Shown one piece after another: positions 21,891 through 34,160 of a stretch of 64,000 nucleotides of DNA. The notes under the pieces were generated by a model, which made no database searches, was not told where the DNA came from, and saw only the letters and a list, made by a program, of their open reading frames with translations. The position numbers and the translations under genes are program-made. Each line of letters begins with the position of its first letter. Position 1 is the first letter of the stretch. Source of the stretch: Naematelia aurantialba (Eukaryota; Basidiomycota; Tremellomycetes; Tremellales; Naemateliaceae). The stretch covers positions 1,240,001 to 1,304,000 of the forward strand of contig JAKFAO010000001.1 of NCBI GenBank assembly GCA_021527695.1, given 5' to 3'.

Positions 21891-23785
21891 TCAGCTGCCT
21901 TCCTTCGTGGAGCATAGGACGCAACGCACTCTAATCTGGTACGATCCATTCGCTTTTGTCAGATACCGTACCCACTTGACCGACTGGTATCCGCTCTTCT
22001 CAAACACCTTGAGGAAGCGCACCAACAATCCGGACGCCGTGAACATGACCACTGGGGGCGTTAGACTCTAGACTATAGAGCTCGGAATTGCGAGGCTGAG
22101 ACTATTGGCTCACCTGAAAAGTCTAGCTCGATGGGCGGCCGTGACCAGGCTTGTCGGTGGGTCGTGATTGCCAAGTCGGCCTCGGCCGTCAATGTGTATT
22201 CCTGCTGCCCTTGTATTCTTGGTATCCTGCCCGCATCAGCATCCCACAAGGTACAACGGGATTGGGACGACGAGGCGCTCGAGACACGTACTTCCAGATA
22301 ATGAAATTCTCTCCGGGGACATACTTTGCCTTGCCGGCTCCAGCTTTTGACTCGACTTTGGTGGTGTTCAGTGGGGTGGGGATACGTAGTACAACGTTGT
22401 TGGCATTCAGTTTGGCGTCAAAGGAAGCACGGAGGTGGATGGTGTATTCGACTCGGGATTTACTGGGTTCAGTGACATGGGTTTGGAGACGGAAGGGAAG
22501 GTTGATATTGCTCGTTGAGCGGTAGCTACCGTGTTCAGCGTCAGCATACGCAGGAATGACAGCAAGCAGAGAGGTAGACAGGCGCTAGCACATACCGCAT
22601 GAGTTCAAATTCGCCGTCTGGCGGGATGAAAGAGATGGATCGGTCCGAGTCGAATTTGCCTAGACGTACGCATTGGTGGAACTGGCAGTCGTCCAGCTCT
22701 ACCGCGTCTTCTGATTTCGGCCCTGCATCTCCGCTTTTACGCGTCAGCATTCGTTGTCTCCGGACAACGAGCAAACAAGCTTACCGCTTCTGCAAGACGA
22801 GCTTGTCGTTCAGCCCGAATTTGCATTCAGGTGTCCCGCTCAGATATGCCCTCATCAATATCTGTCCATCGACGTCGGCACGTAGTACTGAGCCTGTTGT
22901 CGGGTCAGTTGGGCTTGGTCGCAATGACGTGCGGACAACTGACCCTCCTTGCTCATTAAGAGATTGACAGTCTCAATGACATCGACAAACGCCTCGTTCT
23001 TGCGATACTTGACGTCCGATCTGCGCCATGACGTCGCGCCAGTGGCTTGGATCGTAATCTTGGACGAGTCCTCTCGCTACGACAGGTCGTTAGTCACTTG
23101 GAGACTGGTGTGGACGGAGAGACGCACCACGGCCATCTCTGACTTGATGCTCTCAGTAGTGATATACATCTTGAGCGTGTCGATTTCTGAATTCTGCGGG
23201 TAGCCAAAATCGAGGATCTCTGAACGCCTGGTCAGCTTCGACCGAAAACTTGAGCGCCGATACAGCGACGGACCATCAAGGAGCTCGTAGATCAACACAA
23301 AGTTGTTCTTGACGCTCTCTTCGTCCAGTTTGCCAAAGTAGGCGCGAGAGATGGTGATGAAGCGGTACAGGAACTCGAACACTAGGGCAGCCGAGGCGTT
23401 ACATCTGTACACAGTTAGAGAGTCTCGATGCTGAGCTGAGATGGGGACTCGCTTGGTAACGCCAACGACGTAGACGTTGTTGATGCGGACATGAAAGAAC
23501 GAGGTCGAGCCGAGAGTGATGATGGGTGAGCGAACGTCCGGATTGGAGATGACTTGAATGCGGAAGACGTCGGAGATCGACCGTCTATGGCATATCAGCG
23601 CACTCTGTAGGGTCTCATTCCGCGAGTAACGAGGCGAGACTTACTTGACATCGGTGCGGAACAGCCTCGAGATCAGGACCTCGCCCTTCTGATTGAAGAT
23701 GAAGAATGCCTAGGAGGGATTCGTCAGCTCCCGTCGCCGGGACATGAACTCCAATTTAACAAGACTCCAAGCTCACCGAGATCAT
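21891..23785 (-). CDS. APM4: AP-2 clathrin adaptor mu subunit
   Basis: The medium chain of the AP-2 complex recognises YxxPhi cargo signals in clathrin-mediated endocytosis at the plasma membrane. Eleven exons on the minus strand: 23777-23785, 23645-23709, 23453-23584, 23274-23404, 23128-23219, 22944-23076, 22785-22893, 22596-22733, 22292-22525, 22114-22226 and 21891-22051; 438 residues, the usual size. The longin-like half shows [32 protein letters not shown] and [13 protein letters not shown]. The C-terminal domain shows [28 protein letters not shown], and ends [16 protein letters not shown]. The first exon is nine bases. The intron 23405-23452 starts with GC. An optional last intron at about 21888-21929 would change the ending to YQIRMR. 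It resembles AP-2 mu more than AP-1 mu. Confidence 0.95.
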
Positions 23786-24022
23786 ATTGATCCGCCGACA
23801 CGTCGCCTCACAGTTCTCCAACCGTGATGTCGTGCGCTTGCAGGTGCTGCGACACGTCTCGGGACTGACAATAACAACGTCTGCAGAGGTCACAACGAGG
23901 TGCCCAAGCTGGAAATACCACGTCATGCCTCCATAATCTTATCAAACTCTTTGGACCACCAGAGACATCGCTTTTTCGAGTCGCAATACTCTGTCTTGCA
24001 TCTTACAGCGTTACACAAGTGT
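23786..24022. promoter_or_regulatory. Divergent promoter of APM4 and VAS1
   Basis: Only 237 bases separate the two start codons on opposite strands, so both promoters must lie here. I see no clear TATA box. Confidence 0.5.
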
Positions 24023-27000
24023 ATGCTCTGGCACAGATTTGTCAGAGGACTCATAACCAGGAACATCGCATTTACTCCAACTGCCGCTTCACAAGCTCGC
24101 TCTTCAATTCTTCACTGCGAACGGCGCACCATCACTTCTCGAGCCTTTAGCGTCTCAACTTCCATGATGGTGTCCGACAAGGCGGACCCAACTTCGTCCC
24201 TTCTCCCAGCTGAAGAAGCAAATCCTCTCTCATCTGAGCAGGTAACCGCCGAGTCTTCTTCAGCTACAAAGGAGGCAGACGGGGAAGACGCAGAAGAGGG
24301 AGGGCCTCAACAGTCCAAGAAGGGCGGTACGTGTAGCTATGCCCCACTTTGAGTGGCTGAACTGACGTGCGGAACAGCAAAGAAAGAGGCGAAACGACTA
24401 GAGAGGCTGGCCAAGCAAGCTGTCAAAGCTGTCGCTCCCGCTGCTACAAGTGGTCCTAAGAAAGAAAAGAAGGAGAAGGAGAAGAAGGTAGAGGCGGCAC
24501 CGGCAGAGGAATGGATCAATCCAACGCCGCCAGGCGAGAAAAAGGGTAGGTCGTCTGTGCTGTCGTTGATCAGAGGATTGCGGATGGTTTGTTGATCTGG
24601 GCTAGATGTGTCGGGCGACTTGCCAAAGTCGGGCTATGATCCCATCCAGGTCGAAGCCGCATACTACGAGTGGTGGAGAAAGAAGGGCTTCTTCAAGCCG
24701 GTCTTCAAAGAGAATGGCGAGCCGCTGGATAAAGGCGTTTTCAGCATCACCTTCCCTCCTCCTAACGTTACTGGCAACTTGCATATTGGACACGCTCTCA
24801 CTGTCTCATTGGAGGATTGTTTGGTCCGCTGGCAAGTCGATTGATGCCAAGTCCTTTACCTGCTAATGTGTACAGGAAACGCATGTCAGGCTATACTACT
24901 CTTTTCCTTCCGGGATACGATCACGCCGGAATTGCTACCCAGGCTGTTGTCGAGTCGAGACTTATCAAAACCGAAGGACACTCAAGACATTACTATGGGC
25001 GGGACAAGTTTCTGGAGAAAGTCTGGGCATGGAAAGACCAGTGAGCTCACGCTGCACGGCTACGTCCCCTGAGCTCATATTCCACAGGTATCAAGATAAG
25101 ATCACGGCACAGATGACACGACTGGGTGGATCATTTGATTGGGATCGTGTGGCTTTCACCATGAGCGATGTGAGTGCGAGCCAAATGTATCGTGTGAGCG
25201 GGTGCTGATGTTGTCAGTCGCTGAGCACAGCTGTCCGCGAAACGTTTTGTCAAATGCACGAGAAAGGGTTGCTGTATCGTGCGAATCGATTGGTGAACTG
25301 GTGTGTCTACCTGAACACCAGTTTATCAAACCTCGAGGTGAGAGACTTGAATTTACCGAGGGTCAAACGCTAAAGGTGTCATACAGGTCGATCAAATGCA
25401 CCTGACGGGCCGAACGCTGCTCAATGTGAAAGGATATGACCCTAAGGAGAGATTTGAATTTGGTGTCATAACCTCATTTGCCTACCCTATCGAGGACTCT
25501 GGTAGGTTTCTCAGGGAGGCTCAGGATAGATCTGATTCGCAATAGACGAGCGCATTATCGTCGCCACTACTCGTCCAGAGACCATGCTCGGCGATACCGG
25601 TATCGCCGTCCACCCCGATGATCCCCGCTATAAGCATCTGCATGGCAAGTTTGCCATCCACCCCTTCCTAGGGCGACGCATCCCTATCATCACGGACGCC
25701 ATCACTGTCGACATGGAATTCGGGACAGGTGCCGTCAAAATCACTCCCGCTCACGACCCTAACGATTTTGAATGCGCTCAAAGGAATGACCTCGAGTTCA
25801 TCAGCTTGATGAACGATGACGGAACATACAACGAGAATGCAGGAGAGTACAAGGTACATATACCCCAAGCGAATCTATATATATGCTGACCTCAAACAGG
25901 GTATGCAACGATTCCATGTCCGCAATGCCATTATCAAAGCATTGAAGGAAAAGGGACTGTATATCGAGGCAAAGGACAACGAGATGCAGATCCCCATCTG
26001 CTCGTAAGCTAGGAATACGCAGCCTCGGGGTGTTGCTGATCGAGGACAGTAAATCGGGAGACGTGGTAGAGCAGATCCTCAAGCCACAATGGTGGGTCAG
26101 CTGCGCACCCATGGCGAAGGAAGTGCTTGAGGTGAGTCGAGCCAACAGAACGAGGACGTATATCTGACCGCGGTAGCGAACTGCCAACGGCGAGCTCGAG
26201 ATCAGGCCAAAAACCTCCGCGAATGATTGGATCCGATGGATGGAGAACATGCAGGACTGGTGCATTTCCCGGCAATTATGGTGGGGTCATCGTTGTCCTG
26301 CATATCTGCAGAGCTTTGAAGGGGAATACACAGACGTAAGTTGGATAAACTGCTCGGACGCTGATTCAACTAGACGGCGGACAACAAAAACTGGATTGTG
26401 GCGCGAAGCCTTGAAGAAGCCGAGGTCGAGGCGAAGAAGCGAGCAAAGGGGCGGCCATACACCCTGAGCCAAGATGAGGATGTGCTAGATACATGGTTCT
26501 CTTCAGGTTTATGGCCGTTCTCAACAATGGGGTGGCCAGAAAAGGTCAGTTCTTTGCAGCGTTTGGAGCGTTAAACTGATGGACGTCAGACCAGAGACAT
26601 GGAGATCTTCTACCCTAATTCAATCCTTGAGACCGGTTGGGACATCCTCTTCTTCTGGGTCGCGCGAATGGCATTCTTCGGCAACCAGCTCACCGGCAAG
26701 ATGCCCTTCAAAGAGGTGTTCTGTCACCCCATGGTCAGAGACGCTTTCGGACGAAAGATGTCCAAGTCGCTTGGTAATGTCATCGACCCGACAGATATCA
26801 TTACCGGTGTTTCTTTGGAGAAGCTACAGGGGGATCTCAGACTCGGCAATCTGCCCGAGAAGGAGATTGCCAAAGCTGAAGAAGGACAGAAGAAGATGTT
26901 CCCCAAAGGCATTCCCCAATGTGGGACTGACGCTCTCCGATTCACCCTGTGCAACTACACCTCTGGAGGTGAATTTGTGACTAGTTGTCCATGGGAGATA

Positions 27001-28209
27001 CTGACAGCAGTAGGTCGCGACGTCAACCTGGACGTTGCGCGCGTCGAGGCATATCGAAAGTTCTGCAACAAGCTGTGGAACGCTACAAAGTTCTGTCTCT
27101 TCCGTATGGACCTTGTTGACCTCGACGGTGTGCGCAAGAGCAACACCTTCGTTCCAAACGCCTCTGCCCTGCCGACTGGTCAGGAAAGCACTGTCGAGAA
27201 GTGGTTGCTCCACCGTCTCAACCAGGCTACAGAGGCCGTCAACTCTTGCCTCGAGGAACGCGACTTTTCCGATGCCTCCACCGCGGCTTACGCCTTCTTC
27301 CTGTACGATCTCTGCGATGTTTTCATTGAAGCTACCAAGCCTTTGTTTGAGGCCAACACGGAGTCCGCGGCGAAAGTGTCGGCGCAAAATACCCTGTACA
27401 CCTGTCTGGAGGGAGGTCTGAAACTACTGCATCCATTTATGCCATATGTCACTGAGGACCTGTGGCAAAGGCTGCCAAGACGAGCTGGTGACAAGTGCGA
27501 GTCTATCATGGTGTCTGCATTCCCAGAAAAGGTCGGCCAACCACCATGTTATCTGTGCGACGCTGATGACGACCGTAGATCCCGGAGCAAGAGTTCCCGG
27601 AAGCCGAAGCCGACTTTGAGCTGGTGAACACGTGTATCAGGTCGGCGCGTTCCGTCTCTGCGTCTTTCAACCTCCCCACCAACGGCAAGACGCTGGAAGA
27701 CAAGATCACCGGTAGGTGCACTCGTGTATTTCTCGATCACGGCTGATGTGCCGTCAGTCTTGATCCAGGTGAAGAAGCCTGAGATTCGAGCGATGCTTGA
27801 GGCCCAAGCTCCTATCATCGTCGCGCTCACCAAAGGTGCTGGACAATGCCTGTTTATCTTCGAGGATTCCGAGGTGCCGCACGGGTGCGGGTCAGAAGTC
27901 GTCACGCCCGACGTGACGATCCACATCCCGGTCCAAGGCAAAGTGGACGCCAGTGCTGAGATTGACAAACTCGAGAAGAAGCACGTCCTGGCCATCAGCA
28001 ACAAGGAGAAGCTGCTCAAGGTCACTGGACAAGCCAACTACGAGACCACTGTGAAAGAGGAAGTCAGAGCGGTCAACGCCGACAGGGTGAGTCGTTGCGA
28101 GCATTACAGATGGTGATGCGACGTGTGCTGATATTTCCAGATGGACAAGATTGAGGCGGAGATTGAGGGGCTGAGACTCGCCATGGAGCGATTCAAGTCG
28201 CTGTTGTGA
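24023..28209 (+). CDS. VAS1: Valyl-tRNA synthetase, cytosolic and mitochondrial
   Basis: This class I synthetase charges tRNA-Val. Seventeen exons: 24023-24326, 24378-24545, 24606-24831, 24876-25040, 25088-25169, 25218-25337, 25387-25501, 25546-25853, 25900-26003, 26050-26131, 26177-26335, 26374-26544, 26590-26968, 27014-27531, 27579-27711, 27758-28086 and 28141-28209; 1143 residues. The HIGH motif is at about 217-220 in [13 protein letters not shown], and KMSKS at about 724-728. The editing domain has [17 protein letters not shown], and a C-terminal coiled coil ends the protein. Residues 1-47 look like a matrix presequence, and two ATGs at 24164 and 24167 would give a form without it. Yeast VAS1 makes both enzymes in this way. 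The intron 24832-24875 is GC-AG; the 45-base intron 26969-27013 keeps frame if retained. Confidence 0.97.
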
Positions 28210-28283
28210 TACTGCAATGATCATGCACATGCATTTGCTTTGCTAGATGAAATCCAGGATACAGGTGCCAAGCGGGATATGCA

Positions 28284-31200
28284 CTACTCCTTGACCTCGA
28301 CCATGCTCGGTCTCAAGTCTGAAAGCTTGTTGGCGCCTAATAGCCGCAGGGCCAGTAGGATCTCCTGCTCGAGAACTGGGTGTCACGTCAGCGTCTGCCC
28401 TTTCCCCCTGTAAGGTGGTGGTGTGAGGCACTATCGATCCGGGCCGAGTCGGCAGGGGTGGGGAGGGAGGGGGTATGAGGAACTTACTGCCAACGGCATG
28501 TTCCACGCCCTCGACGCCGGCCACACTCTGGGCGAAGAGGAACCCCCTGCCTACACCCACAGCATTGGCGCCGAGGCACAACGCTTTCACGACCTCTGTC
28601 CCCCGGCTAATCCCACCATCGATGAGCACCGCAAAGTCGTGCTGTTGCTCTTGCTTGCTCGTCCCCTGCTTCCCGCCCGCTGCAGCGTGAGGCTCGGGAA
28701 TGGGAAGAGGGTCAGGGGGCGTAAGTCGTTCAGGGTCGTTCAATGCCGCCGGGGAGAGACCGGTGGGAACGCGGAATTCCGGCCGGAGGAGCTGAGGTGC
28801 GTATCTGCGGATCTCGAGCAGCACGTCGAGCGATGGTCGGGTGGTGTCGAGTTGACGCCCGCCGTGGTTGGAGATCAAGATACCGTCGGCGCCCTTTTGG
28901 TACGCCAGCAGTGCGTCCTGAGTGACAGTTTCAATCAGTCACGGGAAGAAACGGCGGAGGGCTGGAGTAGCGTAAAGGCAGAACCAGGATGAAGATGGTG
29001 GAACGAGGGATGGCTCACCTCGACCGTCTGAATGCCTTTGACGATGATCGGTAGTTTGGACAGCGAGCGCACCCAGCTAATGTGGAATCAGCTGCTTTTC
29101 CCTGTTTCACCAGCCACAATGGGACGTTGTCACGATACCACACTCAGGATGGCCGGATGACGCACGCAATATCGTCCCAGTTGAGATCCGGGTCGACGCC
29201 AGCAAACATCGCCTGACTAACGCCTTTCGTCTCGTCGCTCTTCTCACTGACCCCACCGGCGGGGCCCTCAAACTCGCCCTTGAGCCGCAAATCGCGCTCC
29301 CGCTTTCCCCCGACCGGCGCATCGGCAGTGAGGAAGATGGCGTCCATGTGCAGCGAGTTGATCTTGTTGATGAGGTCTGTAGCGGTCTGGCGGTTGCGAT
29401 TCACGTAGAGCTGGAAGAAGAGGGGTTGGCCCTTTCGCCGTGCGGCGGACATTTCTTCTAAAGAGCAGGACGCGTTGCTAGAGATCTGGCGGTGTTAGTG
29501 TCGAGCAGTGCGCGGTGCGAAGGGACGAGTGGAAGATAAGGGTGAGGGTAGGTGAGACGGGACGAGTGGAAAGTGAGGAGTGAGGTGAGGGTGAGGGTGA
29601 GGACTATGAGCAGGGAACAGAGCTGTGAGTGGCGAAAGGAGTACAGATATACGAGGCGACAAGCGGCGCGACATACACACTGGATGATCCCGGTGTTCCC
29701 CGCACCCTTGGTCAAGTTGACCTCGCCGTCCGGATGACCGAGCTTGGCCATGGCGGCCGGAGATATGAACACTGGGATCGTAGATGGGTGTCCGAGGATC
29801 GTCGTCTTGGCGTCGGCCTGGGCGACCTTGCGCAGCACGCGCGGGCGGAAGAGCACTTTTTGGTACGCGTCGGCATTGGCGATTTTGGCTTTCAGGCGTC
29901 AGCCACGACAGGTATATGCAGGAAGGAGAGGGGTGAAGGGATGAGAGACCGAGAGCTGCATGTGGGCAAAGGGGGCAATTGGAGGTGGACGAGGACGAGG
30001 TTAGGCACGATACGCACTGATCTCGTCGTCGCCTGCAGAGGCGTAGTATGCCCAGGCTACTTTCGACAACATTGGTTCTGCGAATTTCTGCCCTGCCGTC
30101 AGTTCATTGCTTGGACGCCTCTCCACATTTTCGGATACATGCCGGGCACAGGTGTAACTTTAGGGTTGAATGTGCACGATCGGACGTATCGGGAGCAGAC
30201 CCACCTCAAAGTCCTTCATATTCACAACCACTCCCAAGCCCCTTGCTTCCATCTCTCTCCGCTCCCGTTCGACACGTTCCTGCTCCTGCTCCTCCTCCTC
30301 GCTGACTTTCAGCATAAGGTCCTCGCGCTCCTCCTCGCTCGCACTATCGACGTCGATATGTCCCAGGTGGTGGACTGTGGCGGGGAGGTTTTCTGCATCT
30401 AGCTGGTTGGACGGATGGCGGGGGTTGAAGATGTGTGTCACGTCTTTGGACCGGTTGGACTCGATGATCTCGCGTCCGCCGGGGTGGTCGTCGAGGAACT
30501 CTGTCATGCTGCGTGACGTCAGTTTGTCCCAGAATGGATAAGGTGAAAACGGGAACGACAGGCAGGAACCAGAGATAGCCAAAGAGAAAGAGAGAAGGGG
30601 AAGTAGATAATCAGAAGGAGAGCGAGAAGGACAAGGACAAGGACAAGGACAAGGAGAGTGAGAATGGATACAGGGAGGAGAGGGAAAAACGAAGGAGAAG
30701 AGAGAAGGAACACGGGCCAGACTCACTCGTATACTCCACCCTTGATGACCACCCAGACCTCATCCCCAGCTTTATGCGACAAGACATCCTTGACACTGAC
30801 CAGATCCCCCTGCGGCTTGCTCGCTCTGCCCTTGCCGGTATCCGAATGCACGCGGTCCGGGACCTGCTCGTCCAGCTCGGACGATCCGGTGATGTTTTTT
30901 TTGGAATTGGGCTGGGACGAGTCGGCGTGGAGGGGAGGCAAGACGGCGCTGGAGACGAGGAATGTCTGGTCTCGTCAGTCGTTCCATACTTTCGCTGTCC
31001 AGCAGGACTACCGTCTACCCGGTATAGTGAAGGTGACGGCGAGAGTGAAGGTGACAGTGAAGGTGACGGCGAGAGTAGTGAAGGTGACGACGAAGGGGCG
31101 ACGGTGGTGCGTGTACTCACGGAAACCGCCGTTGCGGCAAGTACGACCGCAGCCCGAGACGCCGACGCCGACGACGGCCAGAGCCGGGACGCCCGAGCCT

Positions 31201-31288
31201 GACTGCTATACCGAAACCGGCTGGGACGCCGAAGCTGCAGCAACTCTGCTCTGGCCGATCGAGCTGCCTGTAGTCCTAGCCGCGACAT
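28284..31288 (-). CDS. CYB2: Flavocytochrome b2 (L-lactate dehydrogenase)
   Basis: This enzyme oxidises L-lactate to pyruvate and passes electrons to cytochrome c in the mitochondrial intermembrane space, using FMN and heme b. Nine exons on the minus strand: 31121-31288, 30965-30727, 30508-30205, 30087-30018, 29888-29677, 29485-29166, 29076-29019, 28917-28488 and 28375-28284; 630 residues. The N-terminus is Arg-rich, then a hydrophobic stretch at residues 49-70, the usual bipartite sorting signal. The cytochrome b5 domain has HPGG with heme ligand His144 and second ligand near His167. The FMN barrel has LTADAPVGGKRERD, IIVKGIQTVEDA and SNHGGRQLD with catalytic His475. An acidic linker follows the heme domain. 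The 3' end is 74 bases from that of VAS1, convergent. Introns 1 and 2 hold simple repeats. Confidence 0.95.
30627..30654. repeat. AAGGAC hexamer array in CYB2 intron 2
   Basis: About four and a half copies of a GGACAA unit lie in the intron 30509-30726, inside a longer purine-rich stretch. Confidence 0.85.
31027..31098. repeat. GTGAAGGTGACGGCGAGA repeat in CYB2 intron 1
   Basis: Three to four imperfect copies of an 18-base unit based on GTGAAGGTGAC fill most of the intron 30966-31120. Confidence 0.8.
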
Positions 31289-31812
31289 GATGCCCAAGAT
31301 CGATACCCAAGACCGATGCCGAAGAGCGGATTCCCAAGACCCGACGCCCAAGACCGGATGCTCAGCCCGGTGCACGATGCTCGATGCTCGAAGCACGATG
31401 CGCGAAGCACTCTACTCTCTCGGCTGAGGAGAAGAACAGAGGCTTTAGAGGAGCAGAGGCTGTAGAGGTACAGAGTCTTAGAGATGTAGAGCCTTAGAGG
31501 TATAGTCTTGAGAGGTATACAATCACAAAACCAACACCCCCGACAAGTGCGCTCGGTGTAATGCGCGCCGAGAGCCGTCGTCCGGCGGAATGCCGCCGCG
31601 AAGCCGTTGACCCAATAAGGTCGCCTGCATTCGTGGTAGTGGATCATACGCCTTGGCCACGTCTACAACTCCCCATGCACCATATGCACACTGCATACAC
31701 AGATCCGAACGAGTACGGACACCAACGCCCTCTTCCCAACAGCTCTAGAAACATACACGCCCGTCCAAACCACTCGCGACATCAACAAGCCTCTCCACTC
31801 AATCTATAGATA
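31289..31812. promoter_or_regulatory. CYB2 upstream region with short repeats
   Basis: This lies between the CYB2 start codon and the 3' end of the ferroportin-like gene, both on the minus strand, so it should hold the CYB2 promoter. Two low-order repeats stand out: CCCAAGACCGAT-like units at about 31290-31352 and TAGAGG-like units at about 31440-31518. Confidence 0.5.
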
Positions 31813-33890
31813 TCAACGGGCCTTTCTAAACCATTCGAGATGAACGAGATGCCCTCGCACGCTGCGCAGGTAGATGGCATAACTGATCGCCCCCGCCACC
31901 ACCGCGCACCAACTGACCACTGCCGTCCATTTGAACTGCCTCGGCGTGGACGCCGCGAGCGTCACGGCGTATTTGAGCAGGTCGAACAGGTTCTGCAGCG
32001 AGATCTGCAGTGCTGTGAGGCGATTGCGCCGAGGGTGCGAGTCTAGTGCCAGTTGCAGTTCTTTCAACTACGATGACTGTCAGCTCCTTTCCGAGGGAGA
32101 GTGGGAGATGACCAGGCCTACCTGGCACAGATCAAAAGCCCATAGACCAATGCGCGACGCTGCGATACCGCCAAACAAGACCATGGTGTTCAGTGTCGAG
32201 CCGTGCTCGCCATACGGCCCCGTGCCAAGGAAGAAGGACAACATGACCGGGCACAGGCACGCCACCTCAAACCTGCACCATACATAAGCCATGTCCTCGA
32301 CAGTAAAGGCAACCTCGACAGTGCACGCATGGTTGCATAGACGCTTACCAGATCGACCATGCTCCGGCTCTTTCGAGACCGATGCGTTTTTCCAGAAACG
32401 GCATGACCACTGTCCCGATCATTCCTGTGATAACGCACACACCCTGTACAGATCAGTCATGTGCGAATACAATACCGAGCAGCCGGGCTCACCCTCATGA
32501 TAGCAATAAAGGCGTCGTCAAACCCGCGGGCCGCTTTGATATACGCAATAAACGTGCCATCTACCGTCATGAGCTTATCTCACAGCCTTCGTGCTGCGGT
32601 GTAACGTACCGTACGATAACGTGGTAAGGTAGATTGTGGCGATTGCCACAGAACCTGTACCTCAGCTGGGTTTCACGAGGGATCCTTGAATACCCACTGT
32701 GAAAGATCGGCAATCGAACAAATTCAGCCCAATCAGAGCGCTCTCGTCTCGCCCAGACTGTCGCTCTCTGAAACAGCGAGCTGACAGGGACGGCACGGCC
32801 GGGATCTGCTTCGAACTCGTCCTCTTGATCCGCGCTTTCTTCCACTGACGGCTCTTCGAATTGAGCCAGCACGGGAAAGCCGCGGTAGACGACCTCGATC
32901 CACCAGTATTCGAGTGCCATCGTCGCGAGGGCCAAGCCTAAGAGAGTTGTCGTCGCCCATCCATACCCTATTAGAGTGGTCAAGAGCGACACGAACAGCT
33001 AGGAAGAGCGTCAGATCGGCGTCTTTGGCATATCAGTGGGATCTCACCGGCGAGAGCAGCTTGGATAAGAGGTCGATGCGTCTCATCCACGTGTTGAGAA
33101 GAGTAAGATGCGCGGGCTCCCCTCTAGCGATCGTGGTGATCCTAGTCGGTCGTGAGCGACACGAACAAAGTGGCAGACCTACCAGTCCCGCTCAATGGCG
33201 ACTGTCATGCCCGTCTTGGCGAGGCTAGTCATCGCTGAAAAGGCGATCGTGAGAAGCAGAATTATCCAGGTCGAGAACACATGAATCACAGAGGCTTGGC
33301 CATGGAAAGCAGCTTGCGCTGTACTGCGCAGTGGACCAAGCAAGACTAGAAAGAGTCCATAGTTGACGGCCTCCATCCCCTGAATTTGTCAGTATAGTTG
33401 AATGAAGTGCACGATGTAGACGGCTCCATACCTTCTCGCTTCCGATCATAGCTCGTACAAAAGCCAAACGGGGCAGACGGTCGACCATGCCACCAACATG
33501 CCCTGAGAGAAGCAGGCCGGCTGCCTTTGCGACCAAGCCAACCAATGACGCAGGTACAAGCGTATCTCGGAACACCTCTATCACTGAAGTATCATGCTGT
33601 CAGACGACTTCTGTGTACCATAAGCCTCAGAGACGTACAGAACAGGAAGATGGCAAAATCGTGGGCGCCAGTGTTGAAAGTGCTGAAAGCCATCAGTCTA
33701 CATTACCATGGAAGAAGGCGTCACTGCACGCTCACTTGGAAGCATGTTGGAGCAGCAAGCAGACAAACGGCCATGTCTCCAGCGGCTTCCCCTTCTCGCT
33801 CTCCCCCTCCTCTGTCGCAGCCGACCGAGGTTCACCCAGCAGCGGCTCGAGCTGGACTGCCTCGGCGTCATCGGCGTGTCTGGCTACCAT
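31813..33890 (-). CDS. Ferroportin-family (SLC40) metal exporter
   Basis: Members of this family export ferrous iron or related metals across membranes. Ten exons on the minus strand: 33736-33890, 33639-33682, 33432-33583, 33183-33379, 33048-33141, 32698-32998, 32493-32560, 32349-32443, 32122-32272 and 31813-32067; 503 residues. About ten to eleven hydrophobic segments are visible. The first conserved block is NTFNTGAHDFAIFLFLIEVF with SGHVGGMVDRLPR after it. Near the end, SRIGLWAFDLCQ and the NRLTALQISLQNLFDLLKY segment closely resemble the GLW.FDL and G.Q.S.N.L.DLL motifs of animal ferroportin. A hydrophilic acidic loop lies at about residues 230-300. Whether it acts at the plasma membrane or an organelle is unknown. 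An AGATAA element lies about 20 bases upstream of the ATG. Confidence 0.85.
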
Positions 33891-34160
33891 GATGGCGGAA
33901 TTGCACAATTGGATTATCTAGAAACCCAGAGAGAGTATCCTGGAGGTTCTTCATAGCCGTCGACTCTTTCGTCGGAAGGCCACCCCCATCCCTTCTTTTG
34001 CGGGCTCGACACAATGGAGATAGCGACGGCCGACAGCCCGAACCCGCGGATTTAAGCGTATTCCAATTCTGAAACACCAGTGTGGCAAACCGTCCAGCGC
34101 GTCACTCGCCAGAGGATTTCATCTTTCCTCGACTCTCATCTTCTTTTCTCCTCTTCGACT

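Noticed and set aside
30611..31396. 261-codon ORF on the minus strand at the CYB2 5' end
   Set aside because: Only its first part is the true N-terminal exon; beyond 31121 it reads through intron 1 in the wrong frame for the cytochrome b5 domain.
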